Source of the DNA: Eubacterium sp.
Lineage (GTDB): Bacteria > Bacillota > Clostridia > Lachnospirales > Lachnospiraceae
NCBI GenBank assembly: GCA_024697845.1
Contig: JAILRZ010000100.1
Location: forward strand, 1-51,566
Direction: 5' to 3'
Length of the DNA: 51,566 nucleotides
Of the stretch, positions 38,199 through 47,671 are shown piece by piece (positions within the stretch are counted from its first letter, which is position 1; the number at the start of each line of letters is the position of its first letter). A model generated the notes under the pieces. The model was not told the DNA's origin. It saw nothing but the letters and a program-made list of their open reading frames with translations, and did not search any database. The translations under genes and the position numbers were made by a program.

Positions 38199-38234
38199 AA
38201 AAAGAGCGATATTCCTTTGAACATCGCTCTTTTT
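38199..38234. terminator. Two-way terminator between murG and the HIT gene
   Basis: AAAAAGAGCGAT (38199-38210) and ATCGCTCTTTTT (38223-38234) are exact complements around a 12-nt loop that can pair further (TTC with GAA). T-runs are present in both directions between convergent genes. Confidence 0.9.
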
Positions 38235-38240
38235 CTTTAC

Positions 38241-38645
38241 CTAAAATAATGTTTTTGCTTTTTCAATAATTCCGTCAACCTTTTCCTGATTCACTTCATT
38301 CTGTTTCCATGTGATGATATTTTCGTCGTACCTTGGAATCACATGCATGTGGAAATGGAATACAGTCTGTCCTGCTGCCTCTCCGTTGTTCTGAAGAATA
38401 TTGACACCATTACATCCGGTCACTTCTTTAAGAACTGCAGCTACCTTCTTTGCTAAGATATAAGCCTTTCCGGCAAGTTCTTCCGGAATTTCAAAAACGT
38501 TGGCATAATGTTCCTTTGGAATAATCAACACATGTCCTACGGTGGCAGGGCTTGCATCAAATATCACACGATAGTTCTCATCTTCATACAACGTATTGGT
38601 TTCAAATACACCATTTGCCAATTTACAAAAAATACAATCTTCCAT
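38241..38645 (-). CDS. HIT family nucleotide hydrolase
   Basis: 134-residue cytosolic histidine-triad protein, probably hydrolysing nucleoside phosphoramidates or dinucleoside polyphosphates. It has the HIT signature FHFHMHVIPRY (near 95-105), the helical ATVGHVLIIPKEHYA segment, and an N-terminal CIFC pair. GGAGG precedes the ATG. It follows the large GT2-glycerophosphotransferase gene by 10 bp and probably shares its transcript; a functional link is not evident. Confidence 0.94.
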   Translation of the reverse strand: MEDCIFCKLANGVFETNTLYEDENYRVIFDASPATVGHVLIIPKEHYANVFEIPEELAGKAYILAKKVAAVLKEVTGCNGVNILQNNGEAAGQTVFHFHMHVIPRYDENIITWKQNEVNQEKVDGIIEKAKTLF

Positions 38646-38655
38646 AGTAAACCTC

Positions 38656-41600
38656 CTAGTTTGCTTTCATTACATCATTGAATATCTTTTCTGCAGAGTT
38701 TCCACACTCGTACTGAACAAATTTTTCTCTGAACTTTTGACGATATTCATAATAATCTTTTTCGGTCTTTTCCAAATGAACAATTGCCTGCTCAACTTCC
38801 TTAGAAGTATATAAGATTGGGCCCGGCTTGTCGTCTTCAATATCAATGTAGAGCCCTCGCAGTTTTTCTTTATATTCATCCATATCATAAGTAAACAGGA
38901 TAATTGGTCTGTTTAAGATGGAATAATCAAACATTACGGAAGAGTAATCCGTAATCATTACATCGGATACCAGATACAATTCCTCCGCAGAATCATATTT
39001 GGACAAGTCATATACAAAATCATCCTCGTCCGGCTGCGTCCAACCTGCCACAGAAAAATGATGAAGACGAAGAATCAAAATATAATCCTTGGATAACTTT
39101 TTCTTAAAAGACTCTAAATCCAACATCAAATCAAATTTATTCTTGATACGCCATGTCGGAGCATATAAAATCACCTTTTTATCCAATGGCAATCCCATTT
39201 TTTTCTTCAATGCTTCAATGTCCTTCGGATTGTTCTTTGTATACAAAATATCTGTTCTCGGATATCCGGACTTCAGAATATCTTTTTTATACAAGAAGCA
39301 ACTCTTGGAAATCTCTGCAACAAAATCACTTTGAACTGTTAAATAATTCCAGCGTTCACATTTTGCAATGTAATCCTCTTCCTGTTTCTTTGTCTGGAAA
39401 TCTCCCGGAACATCTAACCCCAACGTCTTTAATGGTGTTCCATGCATTGTTTGAATTTCAATCTGACCTTTTCTCTTAACATAATGGTTATGGAAATTTA
39501 CATTGTTAACAAAAAATTTGGATGTTGCCAGATAATAGAAATATTTTAAGGAATTTCTTCTAACACGGATTCCCTTTCCTTTAATCGGCGTATGTTCATC
39601 AGTCAACGACCAGATACACTCATATTCAGGATGATGCTCATCAATATATTCATATAAATATCTCGGATTACAACTATACTTGGATCCCCACATGGATTCA
39701 AACATAATACGTTTCTTTTTGATTGGCAAATGTCTGAACCACTTGTATTTGGTATTTGCAATCTTGTTTCTCTTCTGTTCATTATTTTCACTGACAGCCC
39801 ATTTTCTCTTAACCTGAATTCTTAAAGTACTCTGTTTACTTCGATATACCCGGTAATCGTACAACTGCTCAGAATAGGTATAATTGTAGGATTTCATAAA
39901 GAACAATTCCGTAGTAACCTGCTCTTCACCAAAATCATACTCTGCATAGAGATTATGGAATCCCTGATATAAATTCTTTGTATTTTCGCTATTTTCTAAA
40001 TCCAGTACAAAACGAACTATATCTCCATTGCCTTTCACTTCTCCGGTGGCAAATGGGAACACTTCCTGATTCACGTCATCCTTTAAGAATAGCATCGCTT
40101 TTTTCAAGCTACCCTTATCAAATTTCGTTGCATAGAACTCTGCATCAATGGAAATCTTTCCACCCTTCTCTTTAATATCGACAATTTCAGTAATGTTATC
40201 CATTTTCTTAATATCATAATGATAATCACGCAATGCATTCATAATACATTGTCCCTTCTTTGAATGGAAACACATGAAACGCTTATACTTATTCACTACC
40301 GGTTCACCATCTTCGTAACGAAGCTGTCCAACCGCTGAAGAAAGATTTTCAATTTCAATAACATAAGCACCTTTTTCCTTATCGTATTCAATTGGAATTT
40401 CGTGCTCTTCATTAATAGAGTCTTTATCATAATGAAGCACCATGTTACCATAGAACTCCGGACTCATAATGTATACTTTATTTTCTTCCGGCACCAATTC
40501 TTCATAGCGGTGCTTAACGGATGAGATGTCAATAATTAACTCATTGTTCACATCATATTTCAAGCAGAAATAATTGTCTCCACGCATAATCGCCTTATCT
40601 TCGCTGACCATGCGCACATCTTTTTTTGCAACACCGGCAAAGAAGTTTTTCACAATTCCGTCCTGCTCAAAACGTACTAAAATACGGTTTTCTCCCACAA
40701 AATCTGCATTGTCCCGAATTTCTGCATATGGAATATACACTTCGTACCCTGCACCTTTGTAAGAAAAGCTCTCACCGAAACGAATATGGAAATCCGAAAA
40801 ATCATCAACGGCAACATCTTTATGTTTCAGTGGCAATGTCTTATGTGTAGTACTGTTAATCAAGTAGAATGAATATTTTCTGTCAGAAAAAGTTTCATCC
40901 TTGATTCCCGGAATTACGGTAAATCCAGAAACTGCAATATGCTTCTTTTCCAATGAAACACTTGTTAAATAACGAATTTTCTTTCCTTCCCGAATATATT
41001 GGTCTACTGAAAAGGTCTTTCCCTTAAACACATCCGGATTGCTGTTGAACAGGAGATGAGAATCCTTTTCATATATTTTTTCATTTTTTAAATCTTCAAA
41101 TTCATAATTCAATAACTGTATCAGTTTATCAAAATTCTTTGCAAGAAGATATTCATATTTTAATTCTTCAAACTCGTTTAAATATTTGAAGCTGTCCTTA
41201 TCAATATTCTTTTCAATATAGTTGCAAACGATATCCATAATCGTTTTTGCACCTTCTTCGTCCACACTTTTTAATTTATTGATAAAAATCATTAAATCAA
41301 TCTTTAACCATTTAATTGCCTTTGTTCGAAACAGCTCTTTTTCTTTAACATTCTTTTCAAAGAACTCGTCTACCTTACTCATTACATAAAGACGATCTTC
41401 CAGGTTCTTGGTATCATCCGTGGTCTGGGTAATTGATTTTGACAATCCTTCACGAACTCTCCACAAATAACAATTTTCATATACAACAGATACATTATTT
41501 GCTAAATAATGCATTGGAATTGTAACCGGAATGTCTTCATACAAAATCCCTTCCGGAAACTGGAAATGGTGTTTTTCCCAAAAACTTTTCTTAATCAATT

Positions 41601-42111
41601 TATTCCATGAAGTCGTATCATAAAATAATTCCGGACTTTCTGTGATATGAGTCACTTCCTTTGTTCCGGAAAATGCCTTTTCATGAATATTTGCTGTCCA
41701 ATATCCCTTGGAGTTAAAACGCCATACCGCGCCAACAGTCATATCACTATCGTTTTTCACTGCCAAACGATACATTCTTTCATAAGCCTTTGGTGGAACC
41801 ACATCATCGGAATCCAAGAAGATAATATAATCTCCTTCCACAAATTCACAACCATAATTTCTAGCATGACCCAGTCCCTGATTTTCTTCATGTCGATATT
41901 CAACATTTTCGTACTTTTCTGCGTATTCTTTTGCAATCTGTGCACTATCATCTGTGGAACCATCATCTACAAGAATAATCTGGAGGTTACGCTCATATCC
42001 ATCTGTCAACTCCATATCATTCATTGTTTGCGCCAACACAGAATCAATACACTCTTCAAGAAATTCCTGCACATTATACACAGGAATAACAACGCTTATT
42101 CTAGTCTTCAT
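38656..42111 (-). CDS. Large GT2 glycosyltransferase / CDP-glycerol glycerophosphotransferase fusion
   Basis: 1151 residues, the longest polymer gene here. The GT2 domain (about 1-240) opens ISVVIPVYNVQEFLEECIDS, with IIFLDSDDVVPP as the metal site and YEDIPVTIPMHY as the acidic acceptor motif. A middle region (about 330-750) is beta-rich and unrecognised, perhaps two accessory domains. The TagF-type domain is at about 795-1151: MFESMWGSKYSCNPRYLYEY, IQTMHGTPLKTL near 887 (M replaces W before HG), LKSGYPRTDI, LYAPTWRIKN, LRLHHFSVAG and ITDYSSVMFDYS. AGGAGA lies about 9 nt before the ATG. Its domain order matches 28162-30342 with an extra central part. Confidence 0.92.
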   Translation of the reverse strand: MKTRISVVIPVYNVQEFLEECIDSVLAQTMNDMELTDGYERNLQIILVDDGSTDDSAQIAKEYAEKYENVEYRHEENQGLGHARNYGCEFVEGDYIIFLDSDDVVPPKAYERMYRLAVKNDSDMTVGAVWRFNSKGYWTANIHEKAFSGTKEVTHITESPELFYDTTSWNKLIKKSFWEKHHFQFPEGILYEDIPVTIPMHYLANNVSVVYENCYLWRVREGLSKSITQTTDDTKNLEDRLYVMSKVDEFFEKNVKEKELFRTKAIKWLKIDLMIFINKLKSVDEEGAKTIMDIVCNYIEKNIDKDSFKYLNEFEELKYEYLLAKNFDKLIQLLNYEFEDLKNEKIYEKDSHLLFNSNPDVFKGKTFSVDQYIREGKKIRYLTSVSLEKKHIAVSGFTVIPGIKDETFSDRKYSFYLINSTTHKTLPLKHKDVAVDDFSDFHIRFGESFSYKGAGYEVYIPYAEIRDNADFVGENRILVRFEQDGIVKNFFAGVAKKDVRMVSEDKAIMRGDNYFCLKYDVNNELIIDISSVKHRYEELVPEENKVYIMSPEFYGNMVLHYDKDSINEEHEIPIEYDKEKGAYVIEIENLSSAVGQLRYEDGEPVVNKYKRFMCFHSKKGQCIMNALRDYHYDIKKMDNITEIVDIKEKGGKISIDAEFYATKFDKGSLKKAMLFLKDDVNQEVFPFATGEVKGNGDIVRFVLDLENSENTKNLYQGFHNLYAEYDFGEEQVTTELFFMKSYNYTYSEQLYDYRVYRSKQSTLRIQVKRKWAVSENNEQKRNKIANTKYKWFRHLPIKKKRIMFESMWGSKYSCNPRYLYEYIDEHHPEYECIWSLTDEHTPIKGKGIRVRRNSLKYFYYLATSKFFVNNVNFHNHYVKRKGQIEIQTMHGTPLKTLGLDVPGDFQTKKQEEDYIAKCERWNYLTVQSDFVAEISKSCFLYKKDILKSGYPRTDILYTKNNPKDIEALKKKMGLPLDKKVILYAPTWRIKNKFDLMLDLESFKKKLSKDYILILRLHHFSVAGWTQPDEDDFVYDLSKYDSAEELYLVSDVMITDYSSVMFDYSILNRPIILFTYDMDEYKEKLRGLYIDIEDDKPGPILYTSKEVEQAIVHLEKTEKDYYEYRQKFREKFVQYECGNSAEKIFNDVMKAN

Positions 42112-42187
42112 TGTTATAATTCTCCTATCCCTTCAGTAAACATACTCCTAAATATGATATCACATTTGGCTCTTTTTTTCTACATGA

Positions 42188-42217
42188 TTGCAACTCCTTC
42201 CATAAATGTGCTAAGAT
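42188..42217 (+). promoter_or_regulatory. Candidate promoter of the first acyltransferase gene
   Basis: TTGCAA (42188-42193), an 18-bp spacer and TAAGAT (42212-42217) resemble a sigma-A promoter. The expected start near 42224 leaves a leader of about 29 nt containing AGGAGAA. Confidence 0.4.
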
Positions 42218-42252
42218 ATCTTTTACAAAACAATTTTTTTAGGAGAATTACC

Positions 42253-43368
42253 ATGTCATTTTCAAAAGAAGACACACAGAAAATCAAAGGAATTGCTATT
42301 ATTATGATGTTTTTTCATCATTTATTTTTAGCCCCAAACCGTTATGCCGGAAAAACCATTTCTTTTACACCATTTTCAGAACATACAATCAATACCGCTT
42401 CCTTATCAATGAAGCTTTGTGTTGCTATTTTTGTGTTTTTAAGTGCATACGGACTTACAATTTCCTATAAACGGGTTTGTGACAAATTTACTTACACCCC
42501 AGAGCAACTGCAACGATTGATTCTCAAACGCTATATCAAAATGATGAGTGGATTTTTCTTTGTTTTTTTGTGCCTTCAAGTTTATTCTCTCGCAATGGGA
42601 TTCGAATGGTATACCCACGTGTACGGAACCGGATCTCTCAGTGTCCTATACGCATGCATTGATTTCCTTGGTCTTGCACAACTTTTTCATACACCAACCT
42701 TCATTGCAACATTTTGGTATATGACATTCGCGCAGATTCTTATTTTTATTTTTCCTTTGTTGCTTTCAATTTACCGAAAGTTCAGTTCTTCTGTTCTGGT
42801 TTTTTTAGGTATTTTATTTTCAATCCTGTTTCCGGTAACTATTGCAGATGCTTCCAAGCCAAACACCTTTGCTTTTTTACCGGTTTATATTGTTGTTGTT
42901 TGTCTTGGAATTGTAAGTGCAGACTTGCACTTTTTGGAAAGAATACGCAGCTGGAATCCAATCAATGCTTTTCCTTTCCTGGGAAAGATTCTTAAATTTC
43001 TCTGCACTTTGTTTATAATTCTTGTTTTCGTTTATTTCAGATATAAAACAAGAACGACTGCATTACTTCCAATCTGGGAAGCATTACTATCGCTCCTTAT
43101 TATTGAATTTTGTTATGAATTTATTCTATGGATTCCTATCATCAAAACCATATTATCGATTTTAGGAAAATACTCCATGGATATGTTCTTAATTCACAAC
43201 TTTATCCGTATTGCATGGTACTATGACTTTACCTACTCATTCCACCATGTTTTCTTAATTACAATAGTCCTTCTCGGAATTTCCTTAGTAGTTTCCGTTC
43301 TGATTGAACTGCTGAAAGCATTGCTGCATTACAATCAACTTATTCAAAAAATCCTTGCGAAGGTTTAG
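42253..43368 (+). CDS. Acyltransferase 3 family membrane protein (first of a paralogous pair)
   Basis: 371 residues from ATG 42253, chosen because AGGAGAA lies 6 nt upstream; the open frame extends far upstream but that part runs antisense inside the 38656-42111 gene. The start SFSKEDTQKIKGIAIIMMFFHHLFL holds the conserved histidine pair, followed by about ten membrane helices, with FWYMTFAQILIFIFPLLL in the middle and KYSMDMFLIHNFIR near the end, all typical of acyltransferase 3. Such proteins O-acetylate surface sugars. It closely resembles the 46557-47669 product (shared ALSLMK-like segments, FLGLAQLFHTPTF). The last 29 bp overlap the convergent neighbour. Confidence 0.88.
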   Translation: MSFSKEDTQKIKGIAIIMMFFHHLFLAPNRYAGKTISFTPFSEHTINTASLSMKLCVAIFVFLSAYGLTISYKRVCDKFTYTPEQLQRLILKRYIKMMSGFFFVFLCLQVYSLAMGFEWYTHVYGTGSLSVLYACIDFLGLAQLFHTPTFIATFWYMTFAQILIFIFPLLLSIYRKFSSSVLVFLGILFSILFPVTIADASKPNTFAFLPVYIVVVCLGIVSADLHFLERIRSWNPINAFPFLGKILKFLCTLFIILVFVYFRYKTRTTALLPIWEALLSLLIIEFCYEFILWIPIIKTILSILGKYSMDMFLIHNFIRIAWYYDFTYSFHHVFLITIVLLGISLVVSVLIELLKALLHYNQLIQKILAKV

Positions 43369-44392
43369 TTTCTTCTTCTACCAAGATTTTTCGATAACTG
43401 ATTTTAAACGGCAGATTAAAGAATTTGTTCAATGTATTTCCAGATAATATTGCTACCAAACCGATACTCAAAAGAAATTGAAATACAATCATTATATATT
43501 CATTCTCTAAATGGATCATATTTTTTCTGTAGCAAATCATCAGAGCTTCCCTAATTGGAACGTGCAGAAAATAGATTGGCAATGTCCGACTTCCTACATA
43601 AGAGAAGCTAAATTTTTTCTTTGGAATCAAGCTCATAATGCCAAAAATAATTAGTGTTACAATAACATACCAAACTAATCTGAAAATTAGATTTCCCCAA
43701 GGTTCCACCGGACCTTGAGGCGATCTGTAATAGTCTGAACTACCATAAATCATCAGTTCATTCTTCTTTATCAGTTCCCACTTCCACAGGAACAGAAAAA
43801 CACTTCCTACTAAAAGGAGCGCTGCAACAATTTTCACTTTCCAATTTGTGATTTTTTCAACAATTCCAGGATTCACATAAAATCCTAATAAAAAGAATGG
43901 GAAGAAAACAAACATTCTGGATCCTGCAAAAAAAGCGTCAAAATATTCTATAAATCCAATTCCCAATCCCATCAATATTGAAATTATCATTCCAAAAACC
44001 GGCTTGATTTTGGCAAAGATCGGAATAATCAAATACCACATAAACATAGTCAACAAATACCATGGAGACCCTGACGGACGAAATAGCGGAATATCCAAAG
44101 CGACTCCGTTAATCAACGTTTGCTCCACAGCAATTAATGTTTCATATGCTACATATAGTATTAAAAATCCATTTAATTTTCTGATATCAGGAACATCTTT
44201 TTTCATATAGTTTTTTGCAAAAAATCCCGAAATAAAAACAAAAGCAGGCATATGAAAAAAATAAATAAAAACACATATTTTCTTAAAACATATTCCATTC
44301 ATGCGAAACGGTAATAGCACATGCCCAAATACTACCAGAAAAATAAGAAAACATTTTAAATTATCCCAATAATAAATTCGTTCTTCTTTCAA
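43340..44392 (-). CDS. Acyltransferase 3 family protein, fucose-4-O-acetylase-like
   Basis: 350 residues. The N terminus YYWDNLKCFLIFLVVFGHVL followed by FHMPAFVFISGFFAKNY is typical of the WcjF/NodX-like acyltransferase branch and clearly different from the two other acyltransferases here. About ten membrane segments follow; SRTLPIYFLHVPIREAL is the C-terminal acceptor-side motif. The best start is TTG at 44392, but AGGAGA is about 12 nt away, longer than usual, so the exact start is uncertain. It overlaps the convergent 42253-43368 gene by 29 bp and probably O-acetylates a sugar of the surface polymer. Confidence 0.87.
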   Translation of the reverse strand: MKEERIYYWDNLKCFLIFLVVFGHVLLPFRMNGICFKKICVFIYFFHMPAFVFISGFFAKNYMKKDVPDIRKLNGFLILYVAYETLIAVEQTLINGVALDIPLFRPSGSPWYLLTMFMWYLIIPIFAKIKPVFGMIISILMGLGIGFIEYFDAFFAGSRMFVFFPFFLLGFYVNPGIVEKITNWKVKIVAALLLVGSVFLFLWKWELIKKNELMIYGSSDYYRSPQGPVEPWGNLIFRLVWYVIVTLIIFGIMSLIPKKKFSFSYVGSRTLPIYFLHVPIREALMICYRKNMIHLENEYIMIVFQFLLSIGLVAILSGNTLNKFFNLPFKISYRKILVEEETKPSQGFFE

Positions 44393-44443
44393 TTCGTTTT
44401 AATTCTCCTATAAACACTTTTTCTAAAGTTCATAAAAAAAAGT

Positions 44444-45085
44444 CTAATCATTTGAGTACGGATAATAACTATCCTGCGATGTCGTTTTTCTTCTTGGATG
44501 ATACAATAAAGCTCCCAATACCATTCCACAAAGCGCTCCCCCTAGATGTGCCATCCAGTCCACACCTTCCTGCATATTTCCAAATACCATCAATGCAATC
44601 AACACAAATAGCTTTGACGTGTCATTTCTTCCTATATTCTTCCACTCTTTCATGGTCATCACCACATAAATTCCGAATATCCCCATAATTGCACCGGAAG
44701 CACCAACACCAATTGCATAATCATCCTTGTAGATTTCATAGCCGGCAGAAAAAGCAGTGGCAACAATGCCGCAGATAAAATAAGAAATCAAATACTTCCA
44801 TCGCCCATAAATATTTTCAATTACATAACCGGAAGCAATCAGCATTACCATATTATTGGCCAGATGTTCAAAGCCGGAATGCATAAACATTCCCGTCAAA
44901 ACACGGTACCATTCTCCATCTTCCAATACTGACGGAACATCCATTGCCCCATGTTGATATAAATATCCTGCATCCAATGTGTTTCCTGTGAAATCCATAT
45001 ATATGAAAACTAAAATGTTGACTACCGCAATCATAATTGTTATCAATGGAATATCTTTTCTTTTCAACAAATATTTTACATCCAT
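44444..45085 (-). CDS. Rhomboid family intramembrane serine protease
   Basis: 213 residues with six membrane helices. ATG 45085 follows AGAGGA at about 7 nt; an in-frame ATG fourteen codons earlier lies within the upstream terminator region. The catalytic pair is visible: serine in GVGASGAIMG (near 129) and histidine in MAHLGGALCG (near 178). GMFMHSGFEHLANNMVML supplies the HxxxN oxyanion element. Substrates cannot be told from sequence; neighbouring surface-polymer genes give no direct clue. Confidence 0.94.
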   Translation of the reverse strand: MDVKYLLKRKDIPLITIMIAVVNILVFIYMDFTGNTLDAGYLYQHGAMDVPSVLEDGEWYRVLTGMFMHSGFEHLANNMVMLIASGYVIENIYGRWKYLISYFICGIVATAFSAGYEIYKDDYAIGVGASGAIMGIFGIYVVMTMKEWKNIGRNDTSKLFVLIALMVFGNMQEGVDWMAHLGGALCGMVLGALLYHPRRKTTSQDSYYPYSND

Positions 45086-45107
45086 AATTCGTCCTCTTTG
45101 ATAAAGC

Positions 45108-45138
45108 AAAACCGAAAAGAACGTCATTCTTTCCGGCT
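45108..45138 (-). terminator. Terminator after ugd
   Basis: On the minus strand CCGGAAAGAA pairs with TTCTTTTCGG (one G-U) across a 5-nt loop and runs into TTTTGCTTT. It begins about 10 bp after the ugd stop codon. Confidence 0.65.
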
Positions 45139-45145
45139 TTGAATA

Positions 45146-46339
45146 TTAATCTCTAAAATAAATATCTCTTGTATAGAGTTTTCCTTTCACATCTTCCAAA
45201 CCACTTTCAAAACGGTTTGCAATAATTACATCAGACTCTTTCTTAAACTCATCAAAGTCTTTAATTACCTGGTGTCCGTCAAAAGCTTCTTCCTTTAAGG
45301 TTGGTTCATAAATCACAATCTGAACGCCATTCTGTTCCAACATCTTGATTACACTCTGAATGGATGACTGACGGAAGTTATCGGAATCTGCCTTCATTGT
45401 CAATCGATATACACCTACCACCTTTGGACACCTTGCAAGTACCTGATGTGCAATATGCTTCTTTCTTGTGTGGTTTGCATCTACAATTGCTTTTACAATA
45501 TCATTCGGTACTCCGGCAAAGTTTGCCAATAACTGCTTGGTATCTTTTGGCAAACAGTATCCGCCGTAACCAAAGGATGGATTATTGTAATGATCTCCGA
45601 TACGCGGATCCAGTCCAACACCTTCAATAATTTCTTTTGTATTGAGTCCCTTTAGTTCTGCATAGGTATCTAACTCATTAAAATAAGACACTCGCATTGC
45701 AAGATAAGTATTTGCAAAAAGCTTCACAGCTTCCGCTTCCGTTGGATTAATTACCAACGTTGTAATATCTTCTTTAATTGCGCCTTCCTTTAATAACTGC
45801 GCAAATCCTTCTGCCTTTTTAACCAATTCTGCATCGTGCTTTGGTACTCCAACAATAATTCTTGATGGATAAAGATTATCATATAACGCCTTTCCTTCTC
45901 TTAAGAATTCAGGCGAAAAAATAATCTGAGCACCAATACTATCCTGATATTTTTCACGAATAGATAAGGTATATCCAACCGGAATGGTTGACTTAATTAC
46001 AATTGTAGCCTTTGACTCAACTTCCTTTACAATATCTAATACACTTTCTATAGAAGATGTGTCAAAGAAATTCTGTTCTTCGTTGTAGTTCGTTGGGGTG
46101 GCAATTACAATGTAATCAGCCTCCTTATAAGCATCTCTTCCATCTAATGTTGCTGTAAGGTTTAACTCCTTTGTTGTTAAGTACTCTGTAATTTCCTTAT
46201 CCACAATCGGTGAAACCTTATTGTTTATCATTTCAACCTTTTCAGGAATAATATCAATAGCGTAAACTTCATTATTCTGTGCTAATAATACAGAGTTGGC
46301 AAGTCCAACATACCCTGTACCTGCTACTGCAATCTTCAT
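45146..46339 (-). CDS. ugd: UDP-glucose 6-dehydrogenase
   Basis: 397 residues, cytosolic. It oxidises UDP-glucose to UDP-glucuronate in two NAD-dependent steps, a precursor of acidic capsule sugars. The Rossmann motif AVAGTGYVGLANSVLLAQ is at the N terminus, STIPVGYT is conserved, and the catalytic cysteine lies in GYGGYCLPKDTKQL (near 260). The compact form resembles streptococcal Cap3A/HasB-type enzymes. UDP-ManNAc dehydrogenase is the main alternative, but the length and motifs favour Ugd. It suggests that the surface polymer contains glucuronic or galacturonic acid in addition to glycerol phosphate. Confidence 0.9.
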   Translation of the reverse strand: MKIAVAGTGYVGLANSVLLAQNNEVYAIDIIPEKVEMINNKVSPIVDKEITEYLTTKELNLTATLDGRDAYKEADYIVIATPTNYNEEQNFFDTSSIESVLDIVKEVESKATIVIKSTIPVGYTLSIREKYQDSIGAQIIFSPEFLREGKALYDNLYPSRIIVGVPKHDAELVKKAEGFAQLLKEGAIKEDITTLVINPTEAEAVKLFANTYLAMRVSYFNELDTYAELKGLNTKEIIEGVGLDPRIGDHYNNPSFGYGGYCLPKDTKQLLANFAGVPNDIVKAIVDANHTRKKHIAHQVLARCPKVVGVYRLTMKADSDNFRQSSIQSVIKMLEQNGVQIVIYEPTLKEEAFDGHQVIKDFDEFKKESDVIIANRFESGLEDVKGKLYTRDIYFRD

Positions 46340-46506
46340 TTTTCTACCTTCCTCTCAATATTTATCAATAGTTCTTGAAAGAACTCCTATATCGTCGTAA
46401 AACTAACGTTTTCATTATAACATCATTACTAATTTTATTCAAATTGAATCCTTTATTTATTTCACAAAGATTCTCCCCCTCTTTCACAACATATTCTACA
46501 AAAATG

Positions 46507-46515
46507 TGTTATAAT
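46507..46515 (+). promoter_or_regulatory. Extended -10 element of the second acyltransferase gene
   Basis: TGTTATAAT (46507-46515) is a perfect extended -10 box. No good -35 box is visible at the usual distance, which extended -10 promoters can tolerate. The leader to ATG 46557 would be about 35 nt and contains AAAAGGAG. Confidence 0.5.
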
Positions 46516-46556
46516 ACTTCCGTTTATGATGTTTGATTGTAGAAAAGGAGACTCAA

Positions 46557-47669
46557 ATGTTCAGCAAAGAAGATACTTCTAAAATAAAAGGGGTGGCAAT
46601 TATTTTAATGATATTCCATCATTGCTTTATGTCACCAAGCCGTTATAAAGGATTTCTGTTTAGTTTTTTTCCCTTGACAGAATTCCGGGTTAATCGCATT
46701 TCACTGGCATTTAAAATCTGCGTTGCTTTATTTACATTCCTTAGTTCTTACGGAATTGCTTTATCATACAAAAAATTGCCAGCTGACTATCACGGGAAAG
46801 AAATTCGAAACATTATTTTACGGCGATATATCAAGCTAATTCTTAATTTTATTTTTGTTTTTATTTTTGTTGTTTTATTTTCTGTGATTACGGGAAAGCG
46901 AAGTTTTTCAAGTCGCTACGGGACAGGATTGCTTTCTTTTCTATATGTAGTCATTGATATGCTGGGACTGGCACAGTTATTCCACACCCCTACGTTCCTT
47001 GCAACGTTTTGGTATATTTCCCTGGCAATCTTAATTATATTTATTTACCCTGTTTTATACTATATTTACAAAAGCTATGGTGGAACCGTTCTTCTTGCTC
47101 TTTCTGTTCTATTTTCCGTTCTTTTTCCTGTAGGACGCGTAAAAGTAACAGAAGCAAAAAGTTATGCCTATCTGCCAATGTATATTGTTTGTATTTCTTT
47201 GGCATTGGTTTGCGCCAACAATAATTTTCTCGTAAAGGTAAAAGAGTTCACTCTTGTAAAATCATCAATTCTCAATAAAGGAATACATTTTTTGTGTTTG
47301 CTTGTACCAATTTATGTGCTGTTTCATTTGCGCAAATTTATTTTAGGTTCATCCTTAATTCCTATATTTGATGCAATCCTTCCATTATTAATTATCTGTT
47401 TTCTGTTTGAATTCATTCATCCGATTCCGATTATTGGAAGGGTTCTTGAATTTCTAGGAACACATTCTATGAATATTTTCCTTGTTCATAATTTTGTTCG
47501 CACTGTTTGGTATAAGAATTTCACCTATGGCTTCCGTCATTTTGCAATTATCGCTCTTGTTTTACTATTGGTTTCCTTAGGTATTTCTATCGTTCTGGAA
47601 TTTATCAAAAAGCTCATTCATTTTGATGAATTTACACAGTTTCTCATCAAAAAAGTTCAGCGGATCTAA
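46557..47669 (+). CDS. Acyltransferase 3 family membrane protein (second of a paralogous pair)
   Basis: 370 residues from ATG 46557, with AAAAGGAG 6 nt upstream. It matches the 42253-43368 protein over its whole length: FSKEDTSKIKGVAIILMIFHH at the start, DMLGLAQLFHTPTFLATFWY in the middle, and THSMNIFLVHNFVRTVWYKN near the end. About ten membrane helices. The two genes face the same way about 4.3 kb apart, with unrelated genes between, so this is an old duplication. Likely role: O-acylation of surface glycans. Confidence 0.88.
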   Translation: MFSKEDTSKIKGVAIILMIFHHCFMSPSRYKGFLFSFFPLTEFRVNRISLAFKICVALFTFLSSYGIALSYKKLPADYHGKEIRNIILRRYIKLILNFIFVFIFVVLFSVITGKRSFSSRYGTGLLSFLYVVIDMLGLAQLFHTPTFLATFWYISLAILIIFIYPVLYYIYKSYGGTVLLALSVLFSVLFPVGRVKVTEAKSYAYLPMYIVCISLALVCANNNFLVKVKEFTLVKSSILNKGIHFLCLLVPIYVLFHLRKFILGSSLIPIFDAILPLLIICFLFEFIHPIPIIGRVLEFLGTHSMNIFLVHNFVRTVWYKNFTYGFRHFAIIALVLLLVSLGISIVLEFIKKLIHFDEFTQFLIKKVQRI

Positions 47670-47671
47670 AA

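Noticed and set aside
41647-42252. Longer N terminus (about 200 residues) for the acyltransferase at 42253
   Set aside because: This part lies antisense inside the well-supported 38656-42111 gene, and ATG 42253 has a good ribosome binding site followed by the family's usual N terminus.
43340-43368. Frameshift or annotation error at the overlapping gene ends
   Set aside because: Both convergent proteins have complete, family-typical C termini; a 29-bp tail overlap is ordinary.
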